Assembly: GCF_016909175.1 (NCBI RefSeq) | Contig: NZ_JAFBFI010000001.1 | Location: 62,001 to 126,000 of the forward strand | Reading direction: 5' to 3' | Origin: Peribacillus deserti | GTDB lineage: Bacteria > Bacillota > Bacilli > Bacillales > DSM-1321 | DNA: 64,000 nucleotides | Shown here: positions 43,936 through 53,256 of the stretch, one piece after another | How positions within the stretch are numbered: position 1 is the stretch's first letter | How the letters are laid out: each line of letters starts with the position of its first letter | The notes under the pieces: model-generated | Databases searched by the model: none | What the model saw: the letters and a program-made list of their open reading frames with translations, nothing else | Told to the model about the DNA's origin: nothing | Position numbers and translations under genes: made by a program

Positions 43936-45449
43936 ACCTAGATACACTTCTTTCATATGAATGGGGTCATATGGCTCCGGAATTCATTATCCTTGCAGTA
44001 GCAGCCCTTTTGTCTCTTCTCGATCTATTTCTGCCTAAGAGCTATAACAGAAGGTCCCTTGCCTGGATTGCCCTTGTGGGGATATTGGTAGCGGTTGTAT
44101 CTCTGATCGGGCTTCTTGACAGTAAATCTGTTTCCATTTTACATGATACCTTCCGGCTGGATTCATTCGGAAAAGCATTTAAACTGATCTTATTGATCGG
44201 AGCTGCCTGTGTAATTTTACTGGCAGAAAGCTATGAGCCGAAGGAAGGGCTTAAAGAGTATAGAGGCGAATTCTACTATTTATTCCTTACCGGTCTGCTG
44301 GGAGCCATGGTGATGACCTCAAGCGGAGATTTGATTACCTTGTTTGTCGGCCTGGAGCTGTTATCCATTTCTTCCTATATACTGGCGGGAATGCGCAAGA
44401 AAAATCCAGGATCAAACGAAGCAGCCATGAAGTATGTGATAAACGGCGGCATTTCTACAGCGATCACCCTTTTTGGCATGAGTTATCTATATGGATTGTC
44501 CGGCACGACTAACTTAAAGGAAATGTCGGGGGCCATGTCGGCTCAAGCCGCAAATGGGCAGTTCCTTTATCTGTATGGCCTTGCATTTTTTATGGTGCTG
44601 ATCGGGCTCTCCTTTAAGCTTGCATCTGCGCCTTTCCATATGTGGGCTCCGGATGTGTACCAGGGATCCCCGACACCGGTAACAGCCTTTCTGAGCGTTG
44701 TTTCCAAAACGGCTGGCTTTGTGATTTTGCTCAGAATCATTTTAACCCTTTTTCTCACAATGCCGGGAGACGACACTCAAAAACTCTCTTTTCTTGAAAC
44801 ACACAGCATATATATATCCTGTCTTGCCGGAATATCCATTATCGCCGGAAACGTGATTGCATTAAGGCAGCGAAATATAAAAAGAATGTTTGCCTACTCA
44901 AGCATTGCTCATGCCGGCTATATTTTAGTCGCGATTTCAGCACTAGGTTATTTCACCTTTGATGCGGTCTGGTTTTACTTACTGGCCTATCTTTTAATGA
45001 ATCTCGGGGCTTTTGCAGTCATTCAGCTGATTACAGATTCTTCACACTCAGAAGATATTGCTGACTTTGCAGGGCTTTACCGGAGGTCGCCGCTGCTCGC
45101 AGCCGGGTTTGCCGTCTTTATTTTGTCGCTCGCAGGCATTCCTGGCACAGCCGGGTTTATAGGTAAACTTAACATCTTCATGAATGCTTTAATGACAGAC
45201 CCAGGACATTTTGTCCTCGCCTCTATCATGATCGCAGGAACGGTCATATCCTATTTTTATTACTTCGGGATTATGACACAGATGTTTTTCAGGCCAGCTG
45301 CGAGCACCGAGAAAATTAAAGTGCCGGCGGGCATTGGCGCAGTGGTCGTGTTAGCACTGGCAGGCACGATTCTCTTTGGAGTCGCACCAAATACCGCTTT
45401 GGACTTCCTGCACAATAACTTTGGAAGCTTTAACGACTTTTTAAAGTAG
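43932..45449 (+). CDS. nuoN: NADH-quinone oxidoreductase subunit N
   Basis: Third antiporter-like pump, 505 residues, about 14 helices; FVGLELLSISSYILAGMRK and SAPFHMWAPDVYQGSPTPVTAFL are family motifs. Last gene of the operon, closed by a strong terminator. Confidence 0.95.
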   Translation: MNLDTLLSYEWGHMAPEFIILAVAALLSLLDLFLPKSYNRRSLAWIALVGILVAVVSLIGLLDSKSVSILHDTFRLDSFGKAFKLILLIGAACVILLAESYEPKEGLKEYRGEFYYLFLTGLLGAMVMTSSGDLITLFVGLELLSISSYILAGMRKKNPGSNEAAMKYVINGGISTAITLFGMSYLYGLSGTTNLKEMSGAMSAQAANGQFLYLYGLAFFMVLIGLSFKLASAPFHMWAPDVYQGSPTPVTAFLSVVSKTAGFVILLRIILTLFLTMPGDDTQKLSFLETHSIYISCLAGISIIAGNVIALRQRNIKRMFAYSSIAHAGYILVAISALGYFTFDAVWFYLLAYLLMNLGAFAVIQLITDSSHSEDIADFAGLYRRSPLLAAGFAVFILSLAGIPGTAGFIGKLNIFMNALMTDPGHFVLASIMIAGTVISYFYYFGIMTQMFFRPAASTEKIKVPAGIGAVVVLALAGTILFGVAPNTALDFLHNNFGSFNDFLK

Positions 45450-45457
45450 ATGAAAAG

Positions 45458-45488
45458 AACAAGGACCGGATGGTGGTCCTTGTTTTTT
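45458..45488 (+). terminator. Terminator of the nuo operon
   Basis: Perfect 10-bp stem AACAAGGACC/GGTCCTTGTT, seven-base loop, T-run. Confidence 0.95.
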
Positions 45489-45769
45489 GCCACCTGAAAA
45501 ATTAATAAGTAAATACGGCGGAAAGATCCCCTCTTATTATTTGCTATGAATGTCGCAATGTTCGTTATCAAGTAAAGGGCGTTTTTGTACCAAGTGCTCT
45601 GTGGATGAGGTTCTGCAGGCGTAATAAGAAATTGGACAGCCCTGCACGCTTACGCACACGCGGGATAGAGCATGTCGCACGAACGTACTGGACACGAACA
45701 TTCTCACGATTTGATAATGATGCTATTTATAAAAGTTGCTGTGTACGCAGCTGCACAGCTGATCAGATA

Positions 45770-45977
45770 CATAAATATTTGAAGATCCGCATATATTCCT
45801 GAAGGAAATCATAAATACAAAAAGATAAGCATATGTACCGTAAGATAAGAATAGAACAGCTTCACATAATCATAAAACATCGAAACTTAAGCATTAATCT
45901 AAAAAACATAAGCATAAAACTTCGAAACATAAGCATAAACTGCCAAGAAGTCGCTCATAGACTCTATAACTTTATTA
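45770..45977. repeat. CATAA(GC) array, period 20-21 bp
   Basis: CATAA-like cores start at 45770, 45790, 45810, 45830, (degenerate 45850), 45871, 45892, 45913, 45934 and 45956. The best units read AAGCATAAAACTTCGAAACAT. It lies in the long nuoN-to-DUF1146 gap. Confidence 0.85.
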
Positions 45978-45979
45978 AA

Positions 45980-46640
45980 TTGCTAAAAACATTACCTTTC
46001 AAGGACAATGGAGCGGTTTTTTGTTCGAGTTTTGCATTAAAAAGGTAAAATTTTGTTAACAAAGAGATGTTAGATGGTATTTAAGAAGTTTTTATGCTCT
46101 AGGTAAATCTTAACTAGACATTTAGTCCAGGTAACCGTCCTCCACAGCAGTCCCCCAAAAATTTCATCCCTTAAATTACCTCTTAAAGTTCAGTTTAGCC
46201 CTCTAAAAGTCGCGTTACCCATAAAACCTGCCAATGTCCTTCACGTAGTGTTGATCCGCAGGGTCAAATTTCTCACGCCGATAATGTTAATCGGAATTTT
46301 TTTATTTCAGAATTTGGACATGTCCCCGCCATATTACTTCTTTCGGATGGGTAACGAGGGGGCTAAAAGCTGCCAGACTGTAGAAGCCGCTCCATCAGAG
46401 TTCGGCGGTTAGATTCTGTTGAGTTTCTATTAATTATTTAAATACCAACATTCTCACCTGAAAAAATAAAATTCTTGAATTTGTAACCTCCACGGGGCTG
46501 CCCTCGTCTAATTAAGTGGTGCCGGAAGTGGGGACTTTAGAACTCTTGGAAATTTTTGTAACAAATATTTAACATTTTCGAAAAATAGTAGAATCTTCAT
46601 GAAGAAGATGCCCCTATCCTGTGTTAAAATGTAAAAATGG
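45980..46640. other. Intergenic stretch without a recognised gene
   Basis: AT-rich in parts, with a GC-richer middle (46130-46400). A weak CCGAT/ATCGG hairpin followed by AATTTTTTT lies at about 46281-46305. No open frame with a credible start; I cannot name any RNA. Confidence 0.45.
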
Positions 46641-46668
46641 TAATCTTTATTGTTAAAGGAGCATGAAC

Positions 46669-46905
46669 ATGGTTTCTACGATTGGACAGCAGGCACTTAT
46701 GGGCATTACAATACATCTACTTTGTTTTGCACTTACGTGGTGGGCATTGCAGGCTTTGAATTTTGACAAGATGCTTAGGTCAAACAGGGTATTGCAGGCA
46801 CGCGTTCTTTACATACTCCTGACTATTGCCATTGGTTCAGCAGTCGCTGGCTTTCTGCTAAACTATTTATTTTGGTCAAACCAGCTTCCTTATTTTATGG
46901 ACTAA
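46669..46905 (+). CDS. DUF1146 family membrane protein (YwzB-like)
   Basis: 78 residues with two membrane helices (about 8-28 and 46-70) separated by NFDKMLRSNRVLQARVLY. DUF1146 proteins stand between the atp (or nuo) operon and murA1 in Bacillaceae; function unknown. AAAGGAG (46655-46661) is two bases from ATG 46663 but seven from ATG 46669, so the second is chosen. Confidence 0.88.
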   Translation: MVSTIGQQALMGITIHLLCFALTWWALQALNFDKMLRSNRVLQARVLYILLTIAIGSAVAGFLLNYLFWSNQLPYFMD

Positions 46906-47040
46906 TTTTTAGCCTTGGAATTTTTGTGAAAAAAGTCACAGAGTCACACTCAACAGGCCGTTGTCATAAAATGGCGACAAACGCCCGGTATGAACTTCCC
47001 CCTTTCGGTAACAATGTTACTAATGAGGAGGAGTTGTACC

Positions 47041-47790
47041 ATGACAAAAAAATATATTCATATATTGATATATGTGTCCCTGGCTGGTTTTATATACCTA
47101 CTTAGTGGGAATACTACGACTATAGCAAAAAATGACATTGATATAGCAAAAATGATAAGGGTTTTAGAGTCTCATCAAGAAATGCAGATTAAGGAATGGT
47201 CTGTCTTTGCAAGAGGAATAGATGAACAAACAAACACCATTGATCAATACGATCAAAAAGTAAAAGACTTCAAGAAGCTCTATCCCGAGTTTGATTGGCA
47301 GCAGGCAGAAAACGACAATTCTCTCACAGCCTCAGGAACCAGGAAAAACCAGCAGACAGGGACACTGGAAACCATAAAGATCATGATGACCCTCACAAAA
47401 TCCACTCCCACTACGTATATCCTATATGAGGTAAGGGGAAATAAGTGGACAAAGGACAGCCTCATCTATATAAAGAAAGATTTTTTTGGAAAGACAAATG
47501 ACATTTTTCGGGAAAATCCTTCAATTTTCACTTGTATTAAAGGGGAAATCAATGATAAGATTGGGAAGGTTTTATCATTTTATGTAAAAGAAATGGTAGA
47601 AGAGTTTAATGCGCATGAAATAGAGAGCATCAAAGAAGAGAATTTCATATCTGTTTCAGCGCACTCGACACAGTTTGACAGCTATTTGACCAAGGAACAA
47701 ATGAATTTGCAGCTTGCCATGAGAAAAGAAGGATTGGGCGGTAAGACTACCTTTGTAGTTGGCACACCCATAATCACATTTGAATATTAA
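47041..47790 (+). CDS. ywmB: YwmB family protein
   Basis: 249 residues with an N-terminal membrane/signal segment (about 6-24) and an exported domain of the YwmB/DUF1779 family, which has a TATA-binding-like fold. Function unknown. ATG 47041 follows GAGGAGGAG; the frame is open upstream to 46990. Synteny with murA1 and spoIID matches B. subtilis and suggests an envelope or sporulation role, as inference. Confidence 0.88.
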   Translation: MTKKYIHILIYVSLAGFIYLLSGNTTTIAKNDIDIAKMIRVLESHQEMQIKEWSVFARGIDEQTNTIDQYDQKVKDFKKLYPEFDWQQAENDNSLTASGTRKNQQTGTLETIKIMMTLTKSTPTTYILYEVRGNKWTKDSLIYIKKDFFGKTNDIFRENPSIFTCIKGEINDKIGKVLSFYVKEMVEEFNAHEIESIKEENFISVSAHSTQFDSYLTKEQMNLQLAMRKEGLGGKTTFVVGTPIITFEY

Positions 47791-47822
47791 TATAGAGAAA
47801 TTGGACGCGGAGGGGAATACTT

Positions 47823-49124
47823 TTGGAAAAAATCATCGTCCGCGGCGGGAAAAGGCTTAGCGGAACCGTAAAAGTTGAAGGAGCAAAAAATTCCGTTTTA
47901 CCTGTAATCGCTGCAACACTATTAGCAAGTGATGGAAAAAGTATCTTAAAAGACGTGCCAACTCTCTCCGATGTATATACCATCAATGAAGTATTGAGAA
48001 AGCTGAACGCTGACGTAGCGTTTGACAATAATACAGTAACAGTGGATGCATCAAGAGAGTTATTGGAAGAAGCACCATTTGAATATGTACGCAAGATGCG
48101 GGCATCCGTTTTAGTGATGGGATCCCTGCTCGCTAGAAACAGCCGTGCACGCGTTGCACTCCCAGGTGGATGTGCAATCGGTTCACGTCCGATAGACCAG
48201 CACTTAAAGGGCTTTGAAGCAATGGGCGCAAAAGTGAAGGTAGGAAACGGGTTTATCGAGGCTGAAGTAGACGGTAAATTAAAGGGAGCCAAAATCTATC
48301 TGGATTTCCCTAGTGTGGGCGCTACAGAAAACATTATGATGGCTGCAGCTTTGGCTGAAGGTACAACCATCCTTGAAAATGCAGCAAAAGAGCCGGAAAT
48401 AGTAGACCTTGCAAACTTCATTAACAAAATGGGCGGTAAAGTAAGAGGTGCTGGTACAGCTACTATTAAGATTGAAGGCGTTGAAAAGCTGTACGGTACG
48501 GAACACTATATCATTCCTGACCGTATTGAAGCAGGTACATTTATGGCCGCTGCAGCTATTACAGGTGGAAATGTGCTGGTAAAAGGAGCAGTGCCGGAAC
48601 ATTTATCTTCTTTAATTGCCAAAATGGAAGAAATGGGTGTAACCATTATCGAAGAAGAAGAAGGCCTGCGAGTTATTGGTCCGGATCAATTAAAAGCGGT
48701 TGATATCAAAACGATGCCGCATCCAGGATTCCCGACAGATATGCAATCACAAATGATGGCATTGCTTCTGCGTTCCACAGGAACAGGGATGATTACAGAA
48801 ACGGTTTTTGAAAACCGTTTTATGCATGTGGAAGAATTCCGCCGTATGAATGCTGAAATTAAGATTGAGGGACGCTCGGTTATTACCAACGGTCCGTCTA
48901 ATCTTCAGGGAGCAGAGGTTATGGCGACAGACCTTCGTGCAGCTGCTTCACTAATCCTGACTGGACTAGTTGCAGAAGGTGTAACAAGAGTAACTGAACT
49001 GAAGCATTTAGACCGCGGTTATGTGAATTTCCACGGAAAACTAGCGGCACTTGGAGCCGATATTGAACGTGTTAATGATGAATCTGTACATGAAAACGAA
49101 TCTATTGCGGCCGAGAACGCATAA
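47823..49124 (+). CDS. murA1: UDP-N-acetylglucosamine 1-carboxyvinyltransferase 1 (MurA1/MurAA)
   Basis: Main MurA enzyme of peptidoglycan precursor synthesis, 433 residues, with Lys22 (AKNS) and Cys117 in [13 protein letters not shown], plus DRIEAGTF and PGFPTDMQ. It starts at TTG 47823 behind GGAGGGGAA. The paralogue at 5.3 kb differs throughout but shares all active-site motifs. In B. subtilis the murAA protein is degraded by ClpCP for regulation; its C-terminal tail here is charged and flexible ([17 protein letters not shown]). Confidence 0.97.
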   Translation: MEKIIVRGGKRLSGTVKVEGAKNSVLPVIAATLLASDGKSILKDVPTLSDVYTINEVLRKLNADVAFDNNTVTVDASRELLEEAPFEYVRKMRASVLVMGSLLARNSRARVALPGGCAIGSRPIDQHLKGFEAMGAKVKVGNGFIEAEVDGKLKGAKIYLDFPSVGATENIMMAAALAEGTTILENAAKEPEIVDLANFINKMGGKVRGAGTATIKIEGVEKLYGTEHYIIPDRIEAGTFMAAAAITGGNVLVKGAVPEHLSSLIAKMEEMGVTIIEEEEGLRVIGPDQLKAVDIKTMPHPGFPTDMQSQMMALLLRSTGTGMITETVFENRFMHVEEFRRMNAEIKIEGRSVITNGPSNLQGAEVMATDLRAAASLILTGLVAEGVTRVTELKHLDRGYVNFHGKLAALGADIERVNDESVHENESIAAENA

Positions 49125-49164
49125 GAAGTGATCATAGTACTTGCTATTACTTATATGTAAATCA

Positions 49165-49193
49165 AAGCTGAACCTCCCGGGGTTCAGCTTTTT
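49165..49193 (+). terminator. Terminator of murA1
   Basis: 10-bp stem AAGCTGAACC/GGTTCAGCTT, six-base loop, TTT. Confidence 0.92.
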
Positions 49194-49248
49194 GATTACT
49201 AGCAGCTTTTAGGGTAAGAGAATCTAGTGATTATAAAGAGGAATGAAG

Positions 49249-49277
49249 TTATAATTGCTAGCAGGCCGCCATACATA
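49249..49277 (+). promoter_or_regulatory. Candidate sigma-E promoter of spoIID
   Basis: TTATAATT (-35 like, 49249-49256), 13 bases, CATACATA (49270-49277), close to the sigma-E -10 consensus CATACAMT. spoIID is a classical sigma-E gene. Confidence 0.5.
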
Positions 49278-49341
49278 TAAGTAAGCAGCATGTGAAATCG
49301 GGCATCAACGCTGCCACATAATTGTATAGGGGGCGCCATTG

Positions 49342-50370
49342 TTGAAAGCACTTAAACCTATGATAATTCTTATTATCGTCACAGCAGTTATCATTCTAAT
49401 GATCCCAGCCATTCTCGTGCTTCCTTTTTCAAATGAATCAGCGAGCGGCAAATTGGTAGAAAAGCTTGAAACTAGCAAGAAGGTGAACAGCGTGGAAAAG
49501 AACACAGGACCGGCTCTTGAAGTATCTGTATACCGGGAAGCCGCACAGAGCATCGAGGATGTACCTCTAGAGGATTATGTAAGGGGAGTGGTGGCCGCAG
49601 AGATGCCGGCAGACTTCGAACCGGAAGCCCTAAAAGCACAGGCCCTGACGGCCAGAACGTATATTGTGAAACAGCTGATAACAAAGAATGTGAAGGACGC
49701 ACCCAAAGGGGCTAATGTAACAGATACAGAATCACATCAGGTATATAAAAATGATAAGGAATTAAAGAGAATATGGGGATCAGACTACAGCTGGAAAATA
49801 AAGAAGATCAAAACGGCTGTTGAAGAAACAAATGGTCAGATTCTTACCTACGATTCAAATCCTATTGAAGCTACCTTTTTTTCAACAAGCAACGGGTACA
49901 CTGAAAACTCAGAGGATTATTGGCCAAATAAAATACCTTACTTAAAAAGTGTAGAAAGCCCGTGGGACAAAGATTCCCCAAAATTCTACAGCCAGCAGGT
50001 TATGTCGATAGACGATTTTCAAAATAAATTGGGCGTCCAGCTGAGCAGCAAAGCAGCAATCGGCACCATCACAGCAAAAACAGCCGGAAAAAGAGTCGCT
50101 AAAGTAGAAATCGGCGGAAAAGAACTAACAGGCAAGCAAATAAGAGAAAAGCTAAACCTAAAGTCATCCGACTTCTCCTGGATCCGCAAAGGAAACCAGG
50201 TAATCATCTATACAAAAGGCTTCGGCCACGGCGTTGGAATGAGCCAATACGGAGCCAACGGCATGGCTCAGCAAGGCAAAACCTACAAAAACATCATCCA
50301 GCACTACTACAAAGGGGTCCAAATCACAGCCGCGGCCCCCTACCTCACGAAAATCACAGCCAACAAATAA
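49342..50370 (+). CDS. spoIID: Stage II sporulation protein D
   Basis: Membrane-anchored lytic transglycosylase of the DMP engulfment machine, acting with SpoIIM and SpoIIP. About 342 residues: one N-terminal membrane helix (about 5-28) and the SpoIID/LytB domain with catalytic Glu87 in VVAAEMPADFEPEALKAQA. Two consecutive TTG codons (49339, 49342) can start; 49342 has the better distance to AGGGGGC. The C-terminal GFGHGVGMSQYGANGMA is the family signature. Confidence 0.95.
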   Translation: MKALKPMIILIIVTAVIILMIPAILVLPFSNESASGKLVEKLETSKKVNSVEKNTGPALEVSVYREAAQSIEDVPLEDYVRGVVAAEMPADFEPEALKAQALTARTYIVKQLITKNVKDAPKGANVTDTESHQVYKNDKELKRIWGSDYSWKIKKIKTAVEETNGQILTYDSNPIEATFFSTSNGYTENSEDYWPNKIPYLKSVESPWDKDSPKFYSQQVMSIDDFQNKLGVQLSSKAAIGTITAKTAGKRVAKVEIGGKELTGKQIREKLNLKSSDFSWIRKGNQVIIYTKGFGHGVGMSQYGANGMAQQGKTYKNIIQHYYKGVQITAAAPYLTKITANK

Positions 50371-50374
50371 TTGC

Positions 50375-50453
50375 CGGGGACTGTCCCCATTTCCCAGAGG
50401 GCAATTCGTACGGCTGTAAGGATCCGGCAGGGGGCAAGCCCTTATTTCCCAAA
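50375..50453. repeat. REP-like palindrome pair after spoIID
   Basis: CGGGGACTGTCCCCATTTCC at 50376-50395 and a decayed second unit ending CCCTTATTTCCC at about 50453. Confidence 0.75.
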
Positions 50454-50454
50454 A

Positions 50455-50491
50455 AAGCCTGAGCGCTAATATTATGCGCTCAGGCTTTTTT
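50455..50491. terminator. Bidirectional terminator spoIID / VanZ-like gene
   Basis: 12-bp perfect stem AAGCCTGAGCGC/GCGCTCAGGCTT, nine-base loop, flanked by A-run and T-run. The minus-strand gene ends inside it. Confidence 0.92.
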
Positions 50492-50857
50492 ACGTCTTTT
50501 TAGAATCCAATAGGCGGCGGCAACGCCGGTGATATCTTTGACTACATCTATTAGAGAAGAGCTCCTTGATGGTATAAAGGACTGATGAATTTCATCAAGG
50601 ACGCCATATAGGCATGCTGCCACAGCAGCAGCTATATTGAGGGCTGGAGTTAGTTTCCCATTTACTTTCAGCGCAGCTGCTAATAAAACGTATAAAATCG
50701 CAAATTCAATCAAATGCAGGGACTCTTTAAAGTAACTATCCACTTTAGATGAATTTAATTCGACGACCATGTCATCAGGATTGCTGGACATAAACCAAAT
50801 CAGCCCCATATATATAAAAGGCAAAACGGTTATCACGGATTTAACTATTTTATTCAC
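50480..50857 (-). CDS. VanZ-like family membrane protein (YwnJ-like)
   Basis: About 125 residues with four predicted membrane segments and the VanZ-like hallmark LDEIHQSFIPSRSSSLIDVVKDITG. VanZ confers low-level teicoplanin resistance in enterococci; the function of chromosomal relatives is not settled. GTG 50857 is chosen because AGAGGATC lies just ahead; the frame runs further upstream without support. It lies between spoIID and spoIIQ on the opposite strand, near where ywnJ stands in B. subtilis. Confidence 0.85.
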   Translation of the reverse strand: MNKIVKSVITVLPFIYMGLIWFMSSNPDDMVVELNSSKVDSYFKESLHLIEFAILYVLLAAALKVNGKLTPALNIAAAVAACLYGVLDEIHQSFIPSRSSSLIDVVKDITGVAAAYWILKRRKKA

Positions 50858-51099
50858 ATTGATCCTCTTTTCTTTACATAGAAGGTTTTTAAAGTGCGAA
50901 GCGGGAACACGGTTCCCTGCAGGCGCACACACAGTCTGCGGCATCTACTGCCGCTTCATTTCCATCTCTTATTGTACCAGAGAAAAAAACAATGCATAAT
51001 TCATTTGTCTTAGATTAAAACTAAGTGGAAAAAAATTTATTTTACCAAGATGTATATATTTTCTGATTTCTGTTCAAAATGGCTGATGAGGTGATAAAC

Positions 51100-51984
51100 A
51101 TGAGAGAGGAAGAAAAGAAACGGACTTCTCAAAAATCAAATTTCCAACGTATTATAAAGAAGCGTTGGGCACTTCCAGCCATCTACATCTTAGTTGCAGC
51201 AATCGTTTTATCAGCAGCATTGTGGTATCAAAATGCAGGCAGCAATTCAGCTAACCCGGACGATCAAAAATCAGCCGAGCTTGGCAAAAATGACAAACAG
51301 CCTGCAGTGGAAGCAAACCGCAGCCTAGAGAATTTCTCCATGCCGGTTAAAGACCAGGACAATTCAGTAGTGAAAAAAGACTTCTACGATGAAAAGGCTT
51401 CTAAAGAACAGCAGGAAGCAGCACTTGTATTCTACAACAATACGTATCAGCAAAATAAAGGTATGGATTTTGCCATGAAAGATGGCAAGGATTTTAACGT
51501 AATTGCTTCATTAAGCGGCAAAGTCACTAGAGTCGAAGAAGACTCCGTTCTTGGAAATGTTGTTGAAGTTGAGCACAGTAAAGGAATTGTGACACGTTAT
51601 TCCTCCGTACAGGGTATAAAAGTTGCGGTTGGAGACGAAGTTTCTAAAGGACAGGCTATTGCCAAGGCTGGACAAAGCTTGTTAAATGAAGAAGCTGGCA
51701 CACATGTACACTTTGAAATTCGTAAAGACGATGTAGCAGTAAATCCAAAAAGCTTTTTCGAAAAATCTCTTGCTGATCTTCAGGAAACAAATGTAGCTCC
51801 TGATGAGTCAGAAAAGATCACAGAAGAAGACCAGGCAGATGCTGAAGGTACACAAGAAGAAAACGTTACTGAAGATTCTCAAGCGAAAGAAGAGAGCCAG
51901 TCTCAAAAATCCGAAGACAAAGGCACTCCTGCTGAAGAAAAATCAGAAGAAAATACAACTGATTCACAAACTAAAAACAATTAA
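51100..51984 (+). CDS. spoIIQ: Stage II sporulation protein Q (degenerate M23 peptidase)
   Basis: Forespore membrane protein that binds SpoIIIAH across the intermembrane space to form the feeding channel. It has 294 residues: helix at about 24-43, LytM/M23 domain at about 110-220, and a 70-residue acidic tail. The HxxxD zinc motif is broken: the His is Asn119 (NKGMD, Asp123 kept), while HVH (202-204) remains, so it should be catalytically inactive as in B. subtilis. ATG 51100 follows GAGGTGA. A sigma-F-like GTATA-N15-GTTCAAAAT (51052-51080) lies very close to the start and is only a weak candidate. Confidence 0.95.
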   Translation: MREEEKKRTSQKSNFQRIIKKRWALPAIYILVAAIVLSAALWYQNAGSNSANPDDQKSAELGKNDKQPAVEANRSLENFSMPVKDQDNSVVKKDFYDEKASKEQQEAALVFYNNTYQQNKGMDFAMKDGKDFNVIASLSGKVTRVEEDSVLGNVVEVEHSKGIVTRYSSVQGIKVAVGDEVSKGQAIAKAGQSLLNEEAGTHVHFEIRKDDVAVNPKSFFEKSLADLQETNVAPDESEKITEEDQADAEGTQEENVTEDSQAKEESQSQKSEDKGTPAEEKSEENTTDSQTKNN

Positions 51985-52022
51985 AACGTCAAACTTTCCC
52001 GTTTGAATAAAACAACTGAACG

Positions 52023-52049
52023 AAAACCCGCCGAGAAAGGCGGGTTTTT
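52023..52049 (+). terminator. Terminator of spoIIQ
   Basis: 10-bp stem AAAACCCGCC/GGCGGGTTTT, loop GAGAAA, T-run. Confidence 0.93.
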
Positions 52050-52073
52050 GTGCGTTACGGATCGAAACAGCAG

Positions 52074-52427
52074 CTAAAGCTCTATTGCAGCTGCCTGGTG
52101 TATGGAAAAGATGAAAGAAATAGTAGACATCTGTTTTCGGCTTGATAAGTAAATAATAAATAGGGCTGTTAATCCTAATGTAAGAATAGGAATATTCCTA
52201 ATCCTATAACCATTCCCCCTAGACTGGCTCCCTCAGCCTCTTCGGAATAAAGCAATAATTAGGATAATCATAAGGTTAAATAGCGTAAAAAAATTAAACA
52301 AACTATGAGGTATGGATACGATGCTTATTGCCAGTTTCATTTGATTATCCTTTAGAGATGTATTTCCTTTTTGATTCTGCACAGATGAACCAAATTCTTT
52401 TTGTTGCCTCTGTATATTTTTCGACAA
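52074..52427 (-). pseudogene. Possible broken small membrane-protein gene
   Basis: On the minus strand a 64-codon frame (52233-52427, TTG start, weak ribosome site) ends in a hydrophobic segment (FTLFNLMIILIIALF). Directly downstream, a second frame (GGMVIGLGIFLFL, stop at 52175) and then a third (ILTLGLTALFIIYLSS, open to 52074) continue with hydrophobic segments. Two frameshifts would join them into one small membrane protein. I do not recognise a family; chance AT-rich hydrophobicity is the alternative. Confidence 0.3.
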
Positions 52428-52578
52428 ATTTCCAGGGAAATAAGCTCGTATAAAATTCTGATTTTTAAAAAAACTTTATCTTAAGCTTGTCCCTATTGCG
52501 TAATTCGTGCATATATCTTAAACCAAGCTAATAAACTGTTACAAACCTTACAAAACTTATGAGCAGAGAGGTCCTGAG

Positions 52579-52635
52579 GTGAGAAGTCGCCCGCCACCCG
52601 TGTATTTAGCTGAAGATACATTCACTTGCTTTTAG
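52579..52635 (+). CDS. usd: Leader peptide upstream of spoIIID (usd-like)
   Basis: An 18-codon ORF starts at GTG 52579, seven bases behind AGAGAGG, and stops at TAG 52633-52635; it includes PVYLAEDTFTCF. In B. subtilis, translation of a small ORF called usd is needed to open an RNA structure that blocks the spoIIID ribosome site. Here codons 3-5 contain TCGCCC (52587-52592), complementary to GGGCGA (52699-52704), which overlaps the spoIIID ribosome site. Position and logic fit usd; I have not compared the peptide with the B. subtilis one. Confidence 0.65.
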   Translation: MRSRPPPVYLAEDTFTCF

Positions 52636-52709
52636 GGAAACCACTAGTTTATATAAATAGCGAAACCTCATTTCACACTTCTCACTTCAATTTAGGGAGG
52701 GCGAGTGGT

Positions 52710-52982
52710 GTGCACGATTACATCAAAGAAAGAACTATCAAGATAGGAAAGTATATCGTGGAGACAAGAAAAACGGTTCGCGTCATTGCGAAGGAGTTTG
52801 GTGTATCCAAAAGTACTGTCCACAAAGATCTTACAGAGAGACTTCCAGAAATAAGTCCGGAACTTGCCAACGAAGTGAAAGATATATTGGATTATCATAA
52901 ATCCATCCGTCACCTTCGAGGCGGAGAAGCAACCAAAATGAAATACAAGAAGCCAGAGTTTGAAGAAGAGACCGTTAAATAA
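52710..52982 (+). CDS. spoIIID: Mother-cell transcription regulator SpoIIID
   Basis: Small DNA-binding protein that activates and represses many sigma-E genes in the mother cell. 90 residues with the helix-turn-helix VRVIAKEFGVSKSTVHKDL and a basic C-terminal helix region (SIRHLRGGEATKMKYKK). GTG 52710 gives the MHDYIKERTIKIGKYIVE-type start of the B. subtilis protein and has GGGAGG nine bases ahead; the in-frame extension to 52626 runs through the leader and is rejected. Translation is probably gated by the upstream leader ORF. Confidence 0.97.
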   Translation: MHDYIKERTIKIGKYIVETRKTVRVIAKEFGVSKSTVHKDLTERLPEISPELANEVKDILDYHKSIRHLRGGEATKMKYKKPEFEEETVK

Positions 52983-52995
52983 AGTAAAAGAGAAG

Positions 52996-53019
52996 TGCCG
53001 GCTTTCGCCCGGCATTTTT
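52996..53019 (+). terminator. Terminator of spoIIID
   Basis: TGCCGG/CCGGCA stem, seven-base loop, five T. Confidence 0.85.
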
Positions 53020-53023
53020 GTTT

Positions 53024-53101
53024 TGGGAAATAAGGACTGTCCCCAGCAGGAATGTAAGCCGGGAATGAGTTTCAGGTCCCAGGAAATGGGGACAGTCCCC
53101 A
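53024..53101. repeat. REP-like palindrome pair between spoIIID and mbl
   Basis: GGGAAATAAGGACTGTCCCC (from 53025) and GGAAATGGGGACAGTCCCC (from 53082), both in the same orientation with a 37-base spacer. Confidence 0.85.
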
Positions 53102-53256
53102 TAGGGAATGGGTAGAACTTACTAATAATCTACAGGATGTTCACAATTATTCGATACTTTTCTACTTCTTTAGGGTGCGTTGTGATAAAATAGTAAATTA
53201 GGACAGTGCTTGAAATATTTAGAAGCCGAGTAAGTTTTAAGGAGGATTATAGCGTA

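Noticed and set aside
45605-45802. 65-codon frame after the nuo operon
   Set aside because: No ribosome site, odd composition, no recognisable family; it runs into the 21-bp array.
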